Positions 43,195 to 53,127 of a stretch of DNA of 64,000 bases are shown one piece after another; positions within the stretch are counted from its first letter, which is position 1; each line of letters opens with the position of its first letter. The DNA is from Portibacter marinus (GTDB lineage: Bacteria; Bacteroidota; Bacteroidia; Chitinophagales; Saprospiraceae): the NCBI RefSeq assembly GCF_021533195.1, contig NZ_JAJNKB010000001.1:558001-622000 (forward strand). Direction: 5' to 3'. The notes under the pieces were generated by a model, which searched no databases, had not been told where the DNA came from, and worked only from the letters and a program-made list of their open reading frames with translations. A program made the position numbers and the translations under genes.

Positions 43195-43955
43195 TGGAAG
43201 CGTACTACTACAAAGCATATTACCAACTCGAAAGAGAACATTGGTGGTTCAGGGCTAGGCTTGAGATTTTGAGCTCAATGATCAGCAATAGGATTTACAA
43301 AGGCAAATCACTTAAAATACTCAACGCCGGCGTAGCTACCGGTGCAACCTCTAAGATGCTGGAATCATTTGGGGAAGTAACCTCACTCGAATACGATAAA
43401 GACTGTTGTCATTTTCTCAAAGAGGAATTGAAAATGGATGTGATCCAAGGATCGTTAACTGATCTTCCTTTTAAAGATAATAGTTTTGATCTGGTCTGTG
43501 CTTTCGATGTCATTGAACACATTCAAGACGACCAAAAAGCAGTTCATGAAATCAAGCGGGTGCTGAAGCAAGATCAGAAATTTTTCGTAACCGTTCCAGC
43601 ATACCAATTCTTGTGGAGTGAACACGACGAAGTGAATTATCATTTCAGAAGATACACCAGGACTCAATTAGGAAAACTATTTTCTGAGGCTGGTTTACGT
43701 GTAAATCTAAAATCCTATTTTAATGCCATTCTCTTTCCTCCAATTGCCCTGGTCAGAACACTTTCAAAGCTTTTACCAAATAAAAATACAGAATCGCAAG
43801 AGAACAGATCAGATTTCGAAAAATATACTCCGGGCAGTTTATCCGATAAAGTTTTATACAGGATATTTAAGACAGAAAGATTCTTTTTGAAACGCGGAGT
43901 ACGCTTTCCTTTTGGAGTATCCATTCTCATGATTGGGGAAAAAGCAGATCCTTAG
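43194..43955 (+). CDS. Class I SAM-dependent methyltransferase
   Basis: 253 residues. SAM-binding motifs: LKILNAGVATGATSKMLESFG (motif I, with A replacing the first Gly), VTSLEYDKDCCHFLKEE, and LPFKDNSFDLVCAFDVIEHIQDD (motif IV region) in the Methyltransf_11 style. The C-terminal part (HEVNYHFRRYTRTQLGKLFSEAG ... FPPIALVRTLSKLLP) is common in methyltransferases linked to polysaccharide or lipid modification. Substrate unknown. Convergent with dapF by 4 bp. Confidence 0.88.
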   Translation: MEAYYYKAYYQLEREHWWFRARLEILSSMISNRIYKGKSLKILNAGVATGATSKMLESFGEVTSLEYDKDCCHFLKEELKMDVIQGSLTDLPFKDNSFDLVCAFDVIEHIQDDQKAVHEIKRVLKQDQKFFVTVPAYQFLWSEHDEVNYHFRRYTRTQLGKLFSEAGLRVNLKSYFNAILFPPIALVRTLSKLLPNKNTESQENRSDFEKYTPGSLSDKVLYRIFKTERFFLKRGVRFPFGVSILMIGEKADP

Positions 43956-44740
43956 ATCTCTATTTGGCCGGTAAAAACCATTTGGACAGGTCCATGCAGA
44001 ACGATATTGGTATATCGGTTTTTATGTGCATTGAAACTTACCTTTAGTGCTCCGCCCTTGGTCATCACATCTATATCGCCAACCGGAAGATTGTTCATAC
44101 TGCGATGATATACAATTGCGGCTGCTGTAACTCCGGTTCCACACGAATAGGTCTCATCTTCCACACCCCGCTCATAAGTCTTGACCTTAATTTTGCCATC
44201 CATCTCTTGAACAACATTGACATTGATACCCTCTTGAGCGAACGGAGCACTATATCGAATTTCACGCCCGAAGGCTACGATATCAATGTCTTCACCTTGG
44301 TCTAACAATCTGACATAGTGCGGTGAACCTGTATTCAGAAGGTACGTTCTTTCGTCTAATCTTTTCATATCTGAGACATCATTCATGCCGAGTTTAATCC
44401 AGCCTTCATTTGCTATTTCTCCGGAATGAAGTCCATCGATGGCCTGGAAATTTGTTTTTTCCCCCGCCAATCCCATAAAATGTGCAAATGAAATCGAGCA
44501 TCGACCGCCATTTCCGCACATGGTACTTTCTCCGCCATCGGAATTATAATAAACCATTCGAAAATCGCTGGTTTCGTGCTTTTCTAAGATAATTAAACCA
44601 TCCGCCCCGATACCATATCTGCGGTGACATAATCTGGCAATGACTTCTTTATTGTCCTTTATTACGGAAACATCTTCTCTTCCATCAAAAAAAATAAAAT
44701 CATTACCTGTCCCCTGATATTTCCAAAATTGATACTTCAT
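43952..44740 (-). CDS. dapF: Diaminopimelate epimerase
   Basis: 262 residues. The two catalytic cysteines are visible in TMCGNGGRCS and TYSCGTGVTAAA, and the start YQGTGNDFIFFDGR is the family signature. It converts LL- to meso-diaminopimelate for peptidoglycan and lysine. The gene stands alone on this strand. Confidence 0.96.
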   Translation of the reverse strand: MKYQFWKYQGTGNDFIFFDGREDVSVIKDNKEVIARLCHRRYGIGADGLIILEKHETSDFRMVYYNSDGGESTMCGNGGRCSISFAHFMGLAGEKTNFQAIDGLHSGEIANEGWIKLGMNDVSDMKRLDERTYLLNTGSPHYVRLLDQGEDIDIVAFGREIRYSAPFAQEGINVNVVQEMDGKIKVKTYERGVEDETYSCGTGVTAAAIVYHRSMNNLPVGDIDVMTKGGALKVSFNAHKNRYTNIVLHGPVQMVFTGQIEI

Positions 44741-44776
44741 GAACGTAAAAATAAAATTTCGAATTAGTTTAGCGCT

Positions 44777-46063
44777 GTGAATTGGTTTTTAAAAATTTCT
44801 ATTGTTTTATTGTTGGCATCAGAAGTACTCCTGGTCACCTATTACCGAGAAATTATAGGGCCTTTAAATAGTGCCATACTCTTGGCATTCACCTCATTCC
44901 TCATCGGATTACTAGGGATTGCAGCCTCGTTCGAGCTAAGTTCTTCGAAGGAATTAAGCGTATCACGGTATAAGTTTTTGAAATATATACTGTCCATTAT
45001 TGTAATTTCTTTTTTTCTGTACATGAACATCAGTATACTTCAACCGGCTTTTCTGATGAATCCGCTATCAATGACAGACAATTCCAAGTCTGACATCATT
45101 CCACTGGTCATGGTGATGGTGGAGCGTTTTCTACAAGGTGATTTTCCTTACAGTGAAGTTTCGATCTGGGGCTACACCCTCCGACCTACCTATCTACCGA
45201 TGATCTGGCTCCCATTTACGCTAGCGGAACTACTAGATTTTGATTATCGATGGATACCATTTACAATACTTTCTTTAAGCTTGTTGCTACTGCAAAGTTA
45301 CATTGTCAAGTATGCGCAGAACCTATTTTATTTGCTTATTGCAACCATAGCACCCTGGTTGGTTTGGTACTACATAATATTGGATGATACGGACTTATTT
45401 ACCGTTTCTATTGAAAATATGAATGCCGCTTATTATCTGCTATTCGGCATGGCATTGATATCTCGAAAATATTGGTGGATAGCAGTAACAATCGCACTTT
45501 GCCTGATGGCTCGATTTAGTTTTGTGCTTTGGCTTCCATTGATGGGAATCATTCTATTAAAACAAAACCATCGCAGAGCTTTGACCATTATAGGGATAAG
45601 TGCTGGACTTCTGATTTTAATCTACATCGTGCCCTTTTTAACCAAAGATCCTTCGATGTTTATGGACAGTCTATCAAGCTATACTGTTGCAGCAGTAGGT
45701 GAATGGGCCCCAGCCTGGCAGGCAGAGGGAGAAAAACCACATCACTTATTCCGGGGAATCGGACTTGCTGGATTGTTTTATGAATTTGGTGATGGAAGTT
45801 TGATAGAGCGCATTGAATTACTAAAAGTTTGGCACTACCTAACTTCTATGGGTTGTCTTATTCCAATGGCCATCCTTTACTTTTGGAAAAGTAAATCGAT
45901 CTACACTCCTTACTTCCTCTTAGCGTCATTAAAAGTTTACTTTGTCTTCTTTTATTCTTTCATCCAGGTACCTTATTCCTATTTGATGTTGGTACCTATA
46001 TTTATCAGTGTTTTGATTTTTGTTGCTGTCTGGATCAATCCGAATCAAGAAAAAATCGCGTAA
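44777..46063 (+). CDS. Polytopic membrane protein, possibly GT-C-type glycosyltransferase
   Basis: 428 residues with about ten hydrophobic helices, starting at GTG (44777). A first external loop carries MVERFLQGDFPYSEVSIWGYTLRPTYLPMIWLPF, with acidic and aromatic residues of the type seen in GT87/GT39-like transferases. A large loop follows the seventh helix (KDPSMFMDSLSSYTVAAVGEWAPAWQAEGEKPHHLF). No exact family was recognised, so the glycosyltransferase idea is inference. It is followed after 60 bp by the HtrA protease. Confidence 0.7.
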   Translation: MNWFLKISIVLLLASEVLLVTYYREIIGPLNSAILLAFTSFLIGLLGIAASFELSSSKELSVSRYKFLKYILSIIVISFFLYMNISILQPAFLMNPLSMTDNSKSDIIPLVMVMVERFLQGDFPYSEVSIWGYTLRPTYLPMIWLPFTLAELLDFDYRWIPFTILSLSLLLLQSYIVKYAQNLFYLLIATIAPWLVWYYIILDDTDLFTVSIENMNAAYYLLFGMALISRKYWWIAVTIALCLMARFSFVLWLPLMGIILLKQNHRRALTIIGISAGLLILIYIVPFLTKDPSMFMDSLSSYTVAAVGEWAPAWQAEGEKPHHLFRGIGLAGLFYEFGDGSLIERIELLKVWHYLTSMGCLIPMAILYFWKSKSIYTPYFLLASLKVYFVFFYSFIQVPYSYLMLVPIFISVLIFVAVWINPNQEKIA

Positions 46064-46123
46064 TAAATTCAACAATTTCTGAGCATTTCATATTATTAAG
46101 GGGTAAATTGTTCGTTGTTATAC

Positions 46124-47566
46124 ATGAAACCGGAAAAGTTTTCAATGAGACGGAATATATTCACTTTACTATTGTGCTTCGTATGTGCCTTCGCTGCTGT
46201 ATACGTTAATAACCAGTTTTTTCAACCTACTGAGAAAATAATTGAGTACCGCCAACCTGCTGTATTGGCTGCAGAGCGGATTATGCAGGAGAATATCAGT
46301 AAACAGCAGTATTTTTCATCTTCTCCGACTAATTTTATTTCTGCTGCAGACAAGGGAAGACCAGCCGTCGTTTTTATACGTGCTGTGCAAAAGTCCGGAA
46401 AAGCCAGATCAATGGCAGACAATCTGGGAGGGTCGACCGGTTCAGGAGTGATTATTTCTGCTGATGGATATATTGCGACCAATAATCATGTGGTAGAAGG
46501 AGCCTCCACCATAACCGTTATGCTAAACGATCGCCGTGAATATGAAGCAAAACTAATTGGAACTGATCCTACTACAGATTTAGCCATCATCAAAATCGAT
46601 ACATACGACTTACCTTTCCTTACTTTCGGTGATTCAGACTCCGTAATGGTGGGTGAATGGGTAGTCGCCATTGGAAATCCATTCAGACTGCAATCTACGG
46701 TTACAGCTGGTATTGTTAGTGCCAAAGCCAGAAATATAAATATTCTGGAGCAACAAGGCATCGAGTCTTTCATTCAGACTGATGCGGCAGTTAATCCCGG
46801 TAACTCAGGAGGAGCTTTAGTTAATACTGCCGGTGATTTGATTGGTATCAATACTGCCATTATGACTTATTCAGGTCGTTATGAAGGTTTCTCGTTTGCC
46901 ATTCCGTCTAATCTGGCTAAAAAAGTAATTTATGATATTATAGAATTTGGAGCAGTTCAAAGGGGCTGGTTGGGTGTCACAATTTTGAATGTAAATGATA
47001 AAAGAGCCAAGGAGCTCGATCTAGAAGTCGTGGGAGGTGTCTTTTTGGACAGGGTCAATAACGGTGAGGCTGCTAGTCAAGCTGGTCTGAAGAGAGGTGA
47101 TGTAATCATCGGCGTAAACGATATTCCTACCCTCAGTACTCCTGAATTTATGGAGCAGGTAGGCCGATTTCGTCCTGGAGATAATATCAAGCTTTCCTAT
47201 ATCAGAAATGGTAAGGAAAAAATTGCAGAGGTCACTTTGAGAAATCAGATCAACAGTACAGACTACGTTGCCATCAGAAAAGATAAGATTTTCACCGACC
47301 TGGGTTTTGAATTGAGGGATCTCGATCAAACAGAGAAAAAGCGATTGGACACTGAGGGTATTTACGTTGTCAGTGTTTCCAGGGGTAGCAAAATAGAAAG
47401 GACAAATATGGATCCGGGCTATATCATTACAAAGATCAATGAGAAACCTGTGAGAAATGTGCAGGATCTGCTTAAGGAACTGGAGGATCACAAGGGTATG
47501 GTCGTACTCGAAGGGTTCTATGAAAATTATCCAGGTGAATTTCCATATGCTTTCATCATGGAATAA
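46124..47566 (+). CDS. HtrA/DegP-type periplasmic serine protease with two PDZ domains
   Basis: 480 residues from the ATG at 46124 (MKPEKFSMRRN). An N-terminal hydrophobic segment is a signal anchor. The protease triad is H122 (TNNHVV), D152 (TTDLAIIKI) and S228 (NPGNSGGAL). PDZ1 covers about 270-370 (GWLGVTILNVN ... GLKRGDVIIGVND) and a shorter second PDZ about 385-480. It degrades or refolds damaged envelope proteins. The start could alternatively be the ATG at 46145. Confidence 0.93.
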   Translation: MKPEKFSMRRNIFTLLLCFVCAFAAVYVNNQFFQPTEKIIEYRQPAVLAAERIMQENISKQQYFSSSPTNFISAADKGRPAVVFIRAVQKSGKARSMADNLGGSTGSGVIISADGYIATNNHVVEGASTITVMLNDRREYEAKLIGTDPTTDLAIIKIDTYDLPFLTFGDSDSVMVGEWVVAIGNPFRLQSTVTAGIVSAKARNINILEQQGIESFIQTDAAVNPGNSGGALVNTAGDLIGINTAIMTYSGRYEGFSFAIPSNLAKKVIYDIIEFGAVQRGWLGVTILNVNDKRAKELDLEVVGGVFLDRVNNGEAASQAGLKRGDVIIGVNDIPTLSTPEFMEQVGRFRPGDNIKLSYIRNGKEKIAEVTLRNQINSTDYVAIRKDKIFTDLGFELRDLDQTEKKRLDTEGIYVVSVSRGSKIERTNMDPGYIITKINEKPVRNVQDLLKELEDHKGMVVLEGFYENYPGEFPYAFIME

Positions 47567-47724
47567 GTATCAAGTCCTCCATAAATTTCATCTATTTATC
47601 AAACACTGTATTGGTTTGTAGTGTTGTCATGGTCAATGTTTCCTACCTATAATATCATGGTTTGAGAACAGATCGAAGCTCTATACTGAGTTATTCACTA
47701 CATTTACGGCTACAGATACAAAGA

Positions 47725-49353
47725 ATGACCGACTTGAATTTTAATAAGAACGAAGATGAGATGATGCTCGCCATGAGCAAATTAGAGCGCAAACTGAATG
47801 AAGTTCACAAAGGAGGCGGACTCAAGAAAATAGAAAAACACCACGCCAAAGGAAAGTTAACCGCTAGAGAGCGCATTGAATATTTGATCGATCGAAAGAG
47901 TGATGTCATTGAAATAGGAGCCTTTGCTGGTTTGGACATGTACGAAGAATATGGCGGTTGTCCTTCGGGAGGTGTGGTTGTGGTGATGGGATATGTTTCT
48001 GGAGTGCAATGCCTTATTGTTGCTAATGATGCTACCGTAAAGGCTGGAGCCTGGTTTCCCATCACAGGTAAAAAGAATCTGAGGGCTCAGGAAATCGCTA
48101 TGGAAAATCGACTACCCATCATCTATCTGGTTGATAGTGCAGGGGTTTTCCTTCCATTACAGGATGAAATTTTTCCCGACAAGGAACACTTTGGTAGAAT
48201 TTTTCGCAATAACGCCAGGCTTTCCAGTTTAGGAATTCCACAAATTGCTGCAGTGATGGGAAGCTGCGTGGCAGGAGGAGCCTACTTGCCGATCATGTCG
48301 GATGAAGCATTGATTGTAGAGGGAACAGGATCGATCTTTCTAGCCGGACCTTATCTGGTCAAAGCTGCTATAGGAGAAGATGTGGACAAAGAAACATTGG
48401 GTGGTGCTAAAACCCACAATGAAATATCGGGAGTTGCCGATTATAACTGTGCAGATGATAAATCTTGCCTGGATAAAATCAAAGATTTAGTGGGTAAAAT
48501 GAATCTTTCATCTGAAAATTATTTAAATCGAATCAAGCCACAAAAGCCTGAGATTGAGGAAAGAAATGTGATAGGGATCATACCGGCCAATCGGTCGAAA
48601 CCTTACGACACTAAAGAACTGTTGAAGTGTCTTGTGGACCGTGACACCTTAAACTTTTACAAGGACGATTATGGGAAAACCATTATTTGTGCCTACGCCA
48701 GAATAGACGGATGGTCAGTAGGTATAGTAGTGAATAATCGAATGGTCGTCAAAAATGGTAAAGGGGAAATGCAATTTGGCGGAGTGATCTATTCAGATTC
48801 AGCTGATAAAGCAACTCGATTTATACTGAATTGCAACCAAAAGAAAATACCATTGATCTTCTTACACGACGTATCGGGTTTTATGGTTGGTAAGAGATCA
48901 GAACATGGTGGTATCATTAAGGATGGCGCCAAAATGGTCAATGCAGTGTCCAATTCCACTGTGCCAAAAATTAGCATCATTATAGGCAATTCCTATGGTG
49001 CAGGTAATTACGCCATGTGTGGAAAAGCATATGATCCGAGGTTTATTGCAGCCTGGCCCACAGCAAAAATCGCAGTGATGGGTGGTGAACAAGCTGCCAA
49101 AGTACTCGCTCAAATTCAAATGAGCTCAATGAAGGCTAAAGGTGAAGAGGTCGATCAAAACAAACAAAATGAATGGTTTGAAAAGATTAAAGACAGATAT
49201 GATCGCCAAACAGAACCCTATTATGCTGCAGCAAGATTATGGGTAGATGCCATTATAAATCCTGCAGAAACCAGAAAATTTATTTCTAATTGCCTCAAGG
49301 CGTCATCAAATACACCAATTGAAAAGTTTAATGTTGGTGTCATCCAAACCTAA
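47725..49353 (+). CDS. Acyl-CoA carboxylase carboxyltransferase (beta) subunit, probably methylcrotonoyl-CoA type
   Basis: 542 residues from the ATG at 47725 (MTDLNFNKNEDEM), the length of MCC/PCC beta subunits. Motifs: KLTARERIEYLIDRKSDVIEIG, PSGGVVVVMGYVSG, MGSCVAGGAYLPIMSDEALIVEGTGSIFLAGPYLVKAAIGE (acyl-CoA carboxyl site), and IIIGNSYGAGNYAMCGKAYDPRFIAAWPTAKIAVMGGEQAAKVL. The second half resembles leucine-degradation MCC beta more than propionyl-CoA carboxylase, but both remain possible. The biotin-carrying alpha subunit is not in view. Confidence 0.9.
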   Translation: MTDLNFNKNEDEMMLAMSKLERKLNEVHKGGGLKKIEKHHAKGKLTARERIEYLIDRKSDVIEIGAFAGLDMYEEYGGCPSGGVVVVMGYVSGVQCLIVANDATVKAGAWFPITGKKNLRAQEIAMENRLPIIYLVDSAGVFLPLQDEIFPDKEHFGRIFRNNARLSSLGIPQIAAVMGSCVAGGAYLPIMSDEALIVEGTGSIFLAGPYLVKAAIGEDVDKETLGGAKTHNEISGVADYNCADDKSCLDKIKDLVGKMNLSSENYLNRIKPQKPEIEERNVIGIIPANRSKPYDTKELLKCLVDRDTLNFYKDDYGKTIICAYARIDGWSVGIVVNNRMVVKNGKGEMQFGGVIYSDSADKATRFILNCNQKKIPLIFLHDVSGFMVGKRSEHGGIIKDGAKMVNAVSNSTVPKISIIIGNSYGAGNYAMCGKAYDPRFIAAWPTAKIAVMGGEQAAKVLAQIQMSSMKAKGEEVDQNKQNEWFEKIKDRYDRQTEPYYAAARLWVDAIINPAETRKFISNCLKASSNTPIEKFNVGVIQT

Positions 49354-50494
49354 AATAGTGGAATTAGTTGCTAAAACCATGGCTGGATTGGAAGAAATCC
49401 TGGCTGATGAACTTCGAGCCATAGGTGCGGAAGAAATTGAAATAGGCCAAAGAGCGGTTACCTTCTTTGGTGACAAGGAAGTGATGTACAGAGCCAATTT
49501 AGAATTACGTACGGCCTTGCGAATCCTAATGCCTATCAGTCGATTCCGAGCCAGAAACGAAAATGATCTTTATTCTGGGGTCAAACGCGTTTATTGGGAC
49601 CGGTACATCAGAAAAGACCAAACCATTGCCGTTAATTCTGCCATTTCATCAGACTTCTTTAACCATTCTCATTATGTGGCACTTAAAACCAAGGATGCCA
49701 TTGTCGATCAATTAAGAGACCGATGGGGAAAGCGGCCGGACGTTGACGTGGATGATGCTGATATTCGAATCAATACGCACATTCATCGGGATAAAGTGAC
49801 CATTTCTTTAGACAGCAGTGGCTCTTCTCTTCATAAGCGAGGCTATCGACTAGAAACAGTGGAAGCACCAATCAATGAAGTTTTGGCTGCAGGATTAATC
49901 TTGCTTAGCGAATGGAATCTTAGAAAACCTTTTTATGATCCAATGTGCGGATCGGGCACATTCTTATGTGAAGCAGCGAGGATGGCCATTCACCACCCTC
50001 CTCAGTTTTATGACAGAACCTATGGCTTCATGAACTGGAAAGGCTATGATGGCGAGATTTGGGAAAAAATTGTAGCTCAAAGCAAAGAAAAAGTAAAACC
50101 GTTAGATGTCGATATCGTTGGCTTCGATTTAGATCCCGAAAGTGTCCAGGCATCATTGTATAACATAGCAGAAGCCGGGCTAAAAGGACTGGTTCAAGTC
50201 CACAATGCTAATTTCTTTGAAAATTCCAGTATACCTTCTGGGGCGCATGTAATGATAAATCCTCCCTATGACATACGATTAAAGCAAGAGAATATCATCG
50301 AATTTTTTAAGGAAATCGGCGATCACATGAAAAAAAACATGCCTGGAACTGAAGTTTGGATAATTTCCTCTAACATTCAGGCATTAAAATTGTTAGGCTT
50401 GAAACCGAGTAAGAAATTTAGTCTTTACAATGGACCTAATCCGGCTAAGTTTCATAAATTCGAATTGTATGAAGGAAGTCGTAAAAAGTCTTAG
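49331..50494 (+). CDS. THUMP-domain class I RNA methyltransferase (RlmL/YpsC-like)
   Basis: 387 residues from the ATG at 49331, overlapping the upstream gene by 23 bp. Residues 1-160 form the ferredoxin-like/THUMP domain (VELVAKTMAGLEEILADELRAIGAEEIEIGQRAVTFFGD; NSHYVALKTKDAIVDQLRDRWG). The methyltransferase part has FYDPMCGSGTFLCEAARMA (SAM site) and MINPPYDIRL (catalytic NPPY). Members make N2-methylguanosine in 23S rRNA. The last 26 bp overlap the start of the next small gene. Confidence 0.92.
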   Translation: MLVSSKPKIVELVAKTMAGLEEILADELRAIGAEEIEIGQRAVTFFGDKEVMYRANLELRTALRILMPISRFRARNENDLYSGVKRVYWDRYIRKDQTIAVNSAISSDFFNHSHYVALKTKDAIVDQLRDRWGKRPDVDVDDADIRINTHIHRDKVTISLDSSGSSLHKRGYRLETVEAPINEVLAAGLILLSEWNLRKPFYDPMCGSGTFLCEAARMAIHHPPQFYDRTYGFMNWKGYDGEIWEKIVAQSKEKVKPLDVDIVGFDLDPESVQASLYNIAEAGLKGLVQVHNANFFENSSIPSGAHVMINPPYDIRLKQENIIEFFKEIGDHMKKNMPGTEVWIISSNIQALKLLGLKPSKKFSLYNGPNPAKFHKFELYEGSRKKS

Positions 50495-50798
50495 TATTCT
50501 TGGATCATTGATTTTAGTTTGTGGCCATGTCAGTGCTCAGCAACATTTTGTTACGCCAAAAAAGTTTGAATTTACCGTCACACACAGCACTTTTCTGTAT
50601 GATTCAACGTTTACGAATTACCAGGTCAACCTTCCGTTGGCGTACCAATTTGATAAGCTGGCATTGTTCTGCAAGTTTGAGGAAAAAGTCGCCAGGCAGT
50701 CCAAAGTCAATATGAGGTTTAGGTTGGGTTCTTTAGATTATGTGAATTACCTGGAGCAAAAGCCGAATTGGCATTTAACAAACACTAAAAATGAATAG
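50469..50798 (+). CDS. Small exported hypothetical protein
   Basis: 109 residues starting at the ATG at 50469, inside the end of the methyltransferase gene. Residues 1-23 form a signal peptide (LSILGSLILVCGHVSAQ). The rest is a beta-rich segment (KKFEFTVTHSTFLYDSTFTNYQVNLPLAYQFDKLALFCKFEEKV) with no recognised domain. It could be periplasmic or outer-membrane. It is 2 bp from the next gene, so both are probably in one transcript. Confidence 0.65.
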   Translation: MKEVVKSLSILGSLILVCGHVSAQQHFVTPKKFEFTVTHSTFLYDSTFTNYQVNLPLAYQFDKLALFCKFEEKVARQSKVNMRFRLGSLDYVNYLEQKPNWHLTNTKNE

Positions 50799-50800
50799 AC

Positions 50801-51319
50801 ATGAGATCACTGCTTAACATTTTATTTCTGGTAATGGTAGGAATGGGAACAATAACTTCCCTGGATTCTTGCAGAAAGGTCGAAGGATGTACCGATGAGG
50901 CAGCAGAAAATTACGATCCGGATGCGGATGTAAGCGATGGATCATGTGTTTATGCACGCGATAAATTTATCGGCACTTACGCCGGCGTCCTAAACTGTCA
51001 AGCACCTTTGCCCAGCGGAGAGGAATTCACGATGGTTATTTCAGAAAGTCTGACCAGCAATAGTGAGGTTTTGGTAAGTTTCCAAAATTTGAATACACCG
51101 TTACCAGAATTAGTGGCGAGAGTAGAAGGAGATCAATTATTTATTGATCCCGAACAAGTTTCCGTGGCGCTGAATCCAATGGAACCTACTATGCTTACTG
51201 ATGTGGAATTTTCTGGAGAAGCAACCATTGCGGAAGATTTGTTAGGCGGCCAACTAAATATAAAAATTGTACTGCTTGGAACTGCTTTACCTTGTGATTT
51301 TACTGCGATGAAGCAGTAG
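50801..51319 (+). CDS. Hypothetical exported protein with Cys/Asp-rich N-terminal motif
   Basis: 172 residues. Signal-type N-terminus (LLNILFLVMVGMGTITSLDSC), which could be lipidated at C24 (LDSC, a weak lipobox). It is followed by KVEGCTDEAAENYDPDADVSDGSCVY, which resembles the CTDPxAxNYxPxAxxxDGSC motif found once or many times in Bacteroidota surface proteins. The rest is a beta-rich domain. Function unknown. Confidence 0.75.
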   Translation: MRSLLNILFLVMVGMGTITSLDSCRKVEGCTDEAAENYDPDADVSDGSCVYARDKFIGTYAGVLNCQAPLPSGEEFTMVISESLTSNSEVLVSFQNLNTPLPELVARVEGDQLFIDPEQVSVALNPMEPTMLTDVEFSGEATIAEDLLGGQLNIKIVLLGTALPCDFTAMKQ

Positions 51320-51334
51320 GTAAATTTCAAATCA

Positions 51335-52051
51335 TTATCGGATATCAAATAGATCCTGAACGCCTATTTTCTTGTAAGTGGTAAAGCCTTCGGCGTATTG
51401 AAATCCGGCTTCCCGTCCAAAGTCTCTGGCCTTGGCAATGATGAATTCCATAAAATCCTTTCCGGAAATGGGAGAAGAAGGTTCTTTTGAATCCGGATCA
51501 TAAAATTGGGACTTAAATGCCTTAATGACTTCCATTTTCATATCAATGACATTAGAAATGTCATAGACAAAATCAGGCTCAAGTGCTCTGTCCTGTATGT
51601 AGTGATAAACATTTTTAGGTCTCCATGCTTCTTGTACCTCACCGTCTTTAGACGTTTTAATTTTCCTTAGCCCGGAAAGAAAACAGGCCTGATGCACCAA
51701 TTGTGCAGCACGACCGTGATCAGGATGGCGATCTTGAATGGCATTGGCCAATACAATTTTAGGCCGATAGGTTCTTATGACTTCAATAACCTTAATCAGA
51801 TTCTCTTCAGTAATTGAAAAAAGTCCGTCTTTCATATTAAGATTAACCCTGAATTCAGCTCCCATTAATGCTGCTGCATCTTGAGCCTCTTTCATTCTTA
51901 TTTCAGGAGTACCTCGAGTCCCTAATTCTCCCTGGGTCAAATCCACTAATCCTACTGAATACCCATTCTCTATTTGTTCCAGTAAAGTACCAGAACAACT
52001 CAGTTCGACATCATCCGGATGAACGCCAATCGCTAAAATATCTACCTCCAT
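51335..52051 (-). CDS. bshB1: Bacillithiol biosynthesis deacetylase BshB1
   Basis: 238 residues, LmbE-like zinc deacetylase. DILAIGVHPDDVELSCSGTLL contains the HPDD zinc motif, followed by LGTRGTPEIRMKEAQDAAALMG and RHPDHGRAAQLVHQACFLSGLRK. The C-terminus with GREAGFQYAEGFTTYKKIGVQDLF is typical of BshB1. It removes the acetyl group from GlcNAc-malate on the way to bacillithiol. Seven bp downstream of fabH on the same strand. Confidence 0.93.
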   Translation of the reverse strand: MEVDILAIGVHPDDVELSCSGTLLEQIENGYSVGLVDLTQGELGTRGTPEIRMKEAQDAAALMGAEFRVNLNMKDGLFSITEENLIKVIEVIRTYRPKIVLANAIQDRHPDHGRAAQLVHQACFLSGLRKIKTSKDGEVQEAWRPKNVYHYIQDRALEPDFVYDISNVIDMKMEVIKAFKSQFYDPDSKEPSSPISGKDFMEFIIAKARDFGREAGFQYAEGFTTYKKIGVQDLFDIR

Positions 52052-52058
52052 TTGTCTC

Positions 52059-53117
52059 TTACCATTTTAATAAAACACTTCCCCAAGTAAATCCACTTCC
52101 AAAGGCTGCCAGACAGACCAGATCTCCATTGTCAATCCTTCCATCTTCCCAGGCCTCGCAAAGTGCGATCGGAATAGATGCTGCTGTGGTGTTTCCGAAT
52201 TTGTCAATGTTATTATATACTTGTCGATCTTCCAACTTTAATATTTTCTGAACAAACTGCGCAATACGAAGGTTCGCCTGATGAGGAATTAAAATCTTAA
52301 TGTCCTTAGTTTTAAGACCTGCAGTTTGAAGCGCTTCTAAAATGACTTCAGGGAATTTCTGGACTGCTTTTTTAAAGACCAACTGTCCCGTCATATTAGG
52401 AAAGATCATTCCCTCTTCCACCATTTTATCTGTCAGAAAAATGCCACCGTACTCTTTATCCTCAGGGTATCCGAAATTCTCCTTTCCCAGATGGTATCCA
52501 CCATGCGAACCCGGGTTAATCATAGCCAATTCTTCAGCATGCGTACCATCGGAATGTAAGTGAGATGCAAGGATTCCTTCATGCCCCTCAGGACCTCTCT
52601 GCAGCACTACAGCACCGGCCCCATCACCAAAAATCACTGTTACTCCCCTACCCTCTGTGCTAAAATCTAAACCCATGCTATGCATTTCTGCTCCCACAAG
52701 TAAAATATTCTTGTACATACCGGATTTAATAAATTGATCTGCAACTGTTAATCCATATACAAAGCCTGAGCACTGATTTCGGATATCAAGTGCACCGATT
52801 TCGGTCCCCGTAATGCCCAGTTCTCTTTGAAGCAAAACACCACAACCCGGAAAATAGTAATCAGGACTAAGTGTTGCGAAAATAATAAAGTCGATATCTT
52901 CTTTGCTTACACCCGCTCTTTCTATGGCAATTTCTGACGCCCTGGCACCCATGGTTGTAGTGGTCTCTTTGTGCTTTTCGCCATACCTTCTGGATTTGAT
53001 TCCTGTTCTCTCTTGAATCCATTCATCGGAGGTATCCATGACTTTTTCCAGGTCATGATTCGTCACTTCTTTGTCAGGCACATACTTTCCTATGCCCGCT
53101 ATTTTCGTTGAATACAT
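52059..53117 (-). CDS. fabH: 3-oxoacyl-[ACP] synthase III
   Basis: 352 residues. Catalytic Cys in ALDIRNQCSGFVYGL, His in ILIPHQANLRI and Asn in KFGNTTAASIPIAL. It starts fatty acid synthesis by condensing acetyl-CoA with malonyl-ACP. First gene of the fabH-bshB1 pair. An inverted repeat lies just upstream. Confidence 0.94.
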   Translation of the reverse strand: MYSTKIAGIGKYVPDKEVTNHDLEKVMDTSDEWIQERTGIKSRRYGEKHKETTTTMGARASEIAIERAGVSKEDIDFIIFATLSPDYYFPGCGVLLQRELGITGTEIGALDIRNQCSGFVYGLTVADQFIKSGMYKNILLVGAEMHSMGLDFSTEGRGVTVIFGDGAGAVVLQRGPEGHEGILASHLHSDGTHAEELAMINPGSHGGYHLGKENFGYPEDKEYGGIFLTDKMVEEGMIFPNMTGQLVFKKAVQKFPEVILEALQTAGLKTKDIKILIPHQANLRIAQFVQKILKLEDRQVYNNIDKFGNTTAASIPIALCEAWEDGRIDNGDLVCLAAFGSGFTWGSVLLKW

Positions 53118-53127
53118 ACAGTTCCAT

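Noticed and set aside
47021-47491. 156-codon open frame on the minus strand
   Set aside because: Antisense to the PDZ part of the HtrA-type protease; no start context or recognisable motif.
47600-47635. CAAAC-N9-GTTTG and AACACT-N13-AGTGTT inverted repeats before the carboxylase gene
   Set aside because: Short, interleaved and A/T-rich; expected by chance at this composition.
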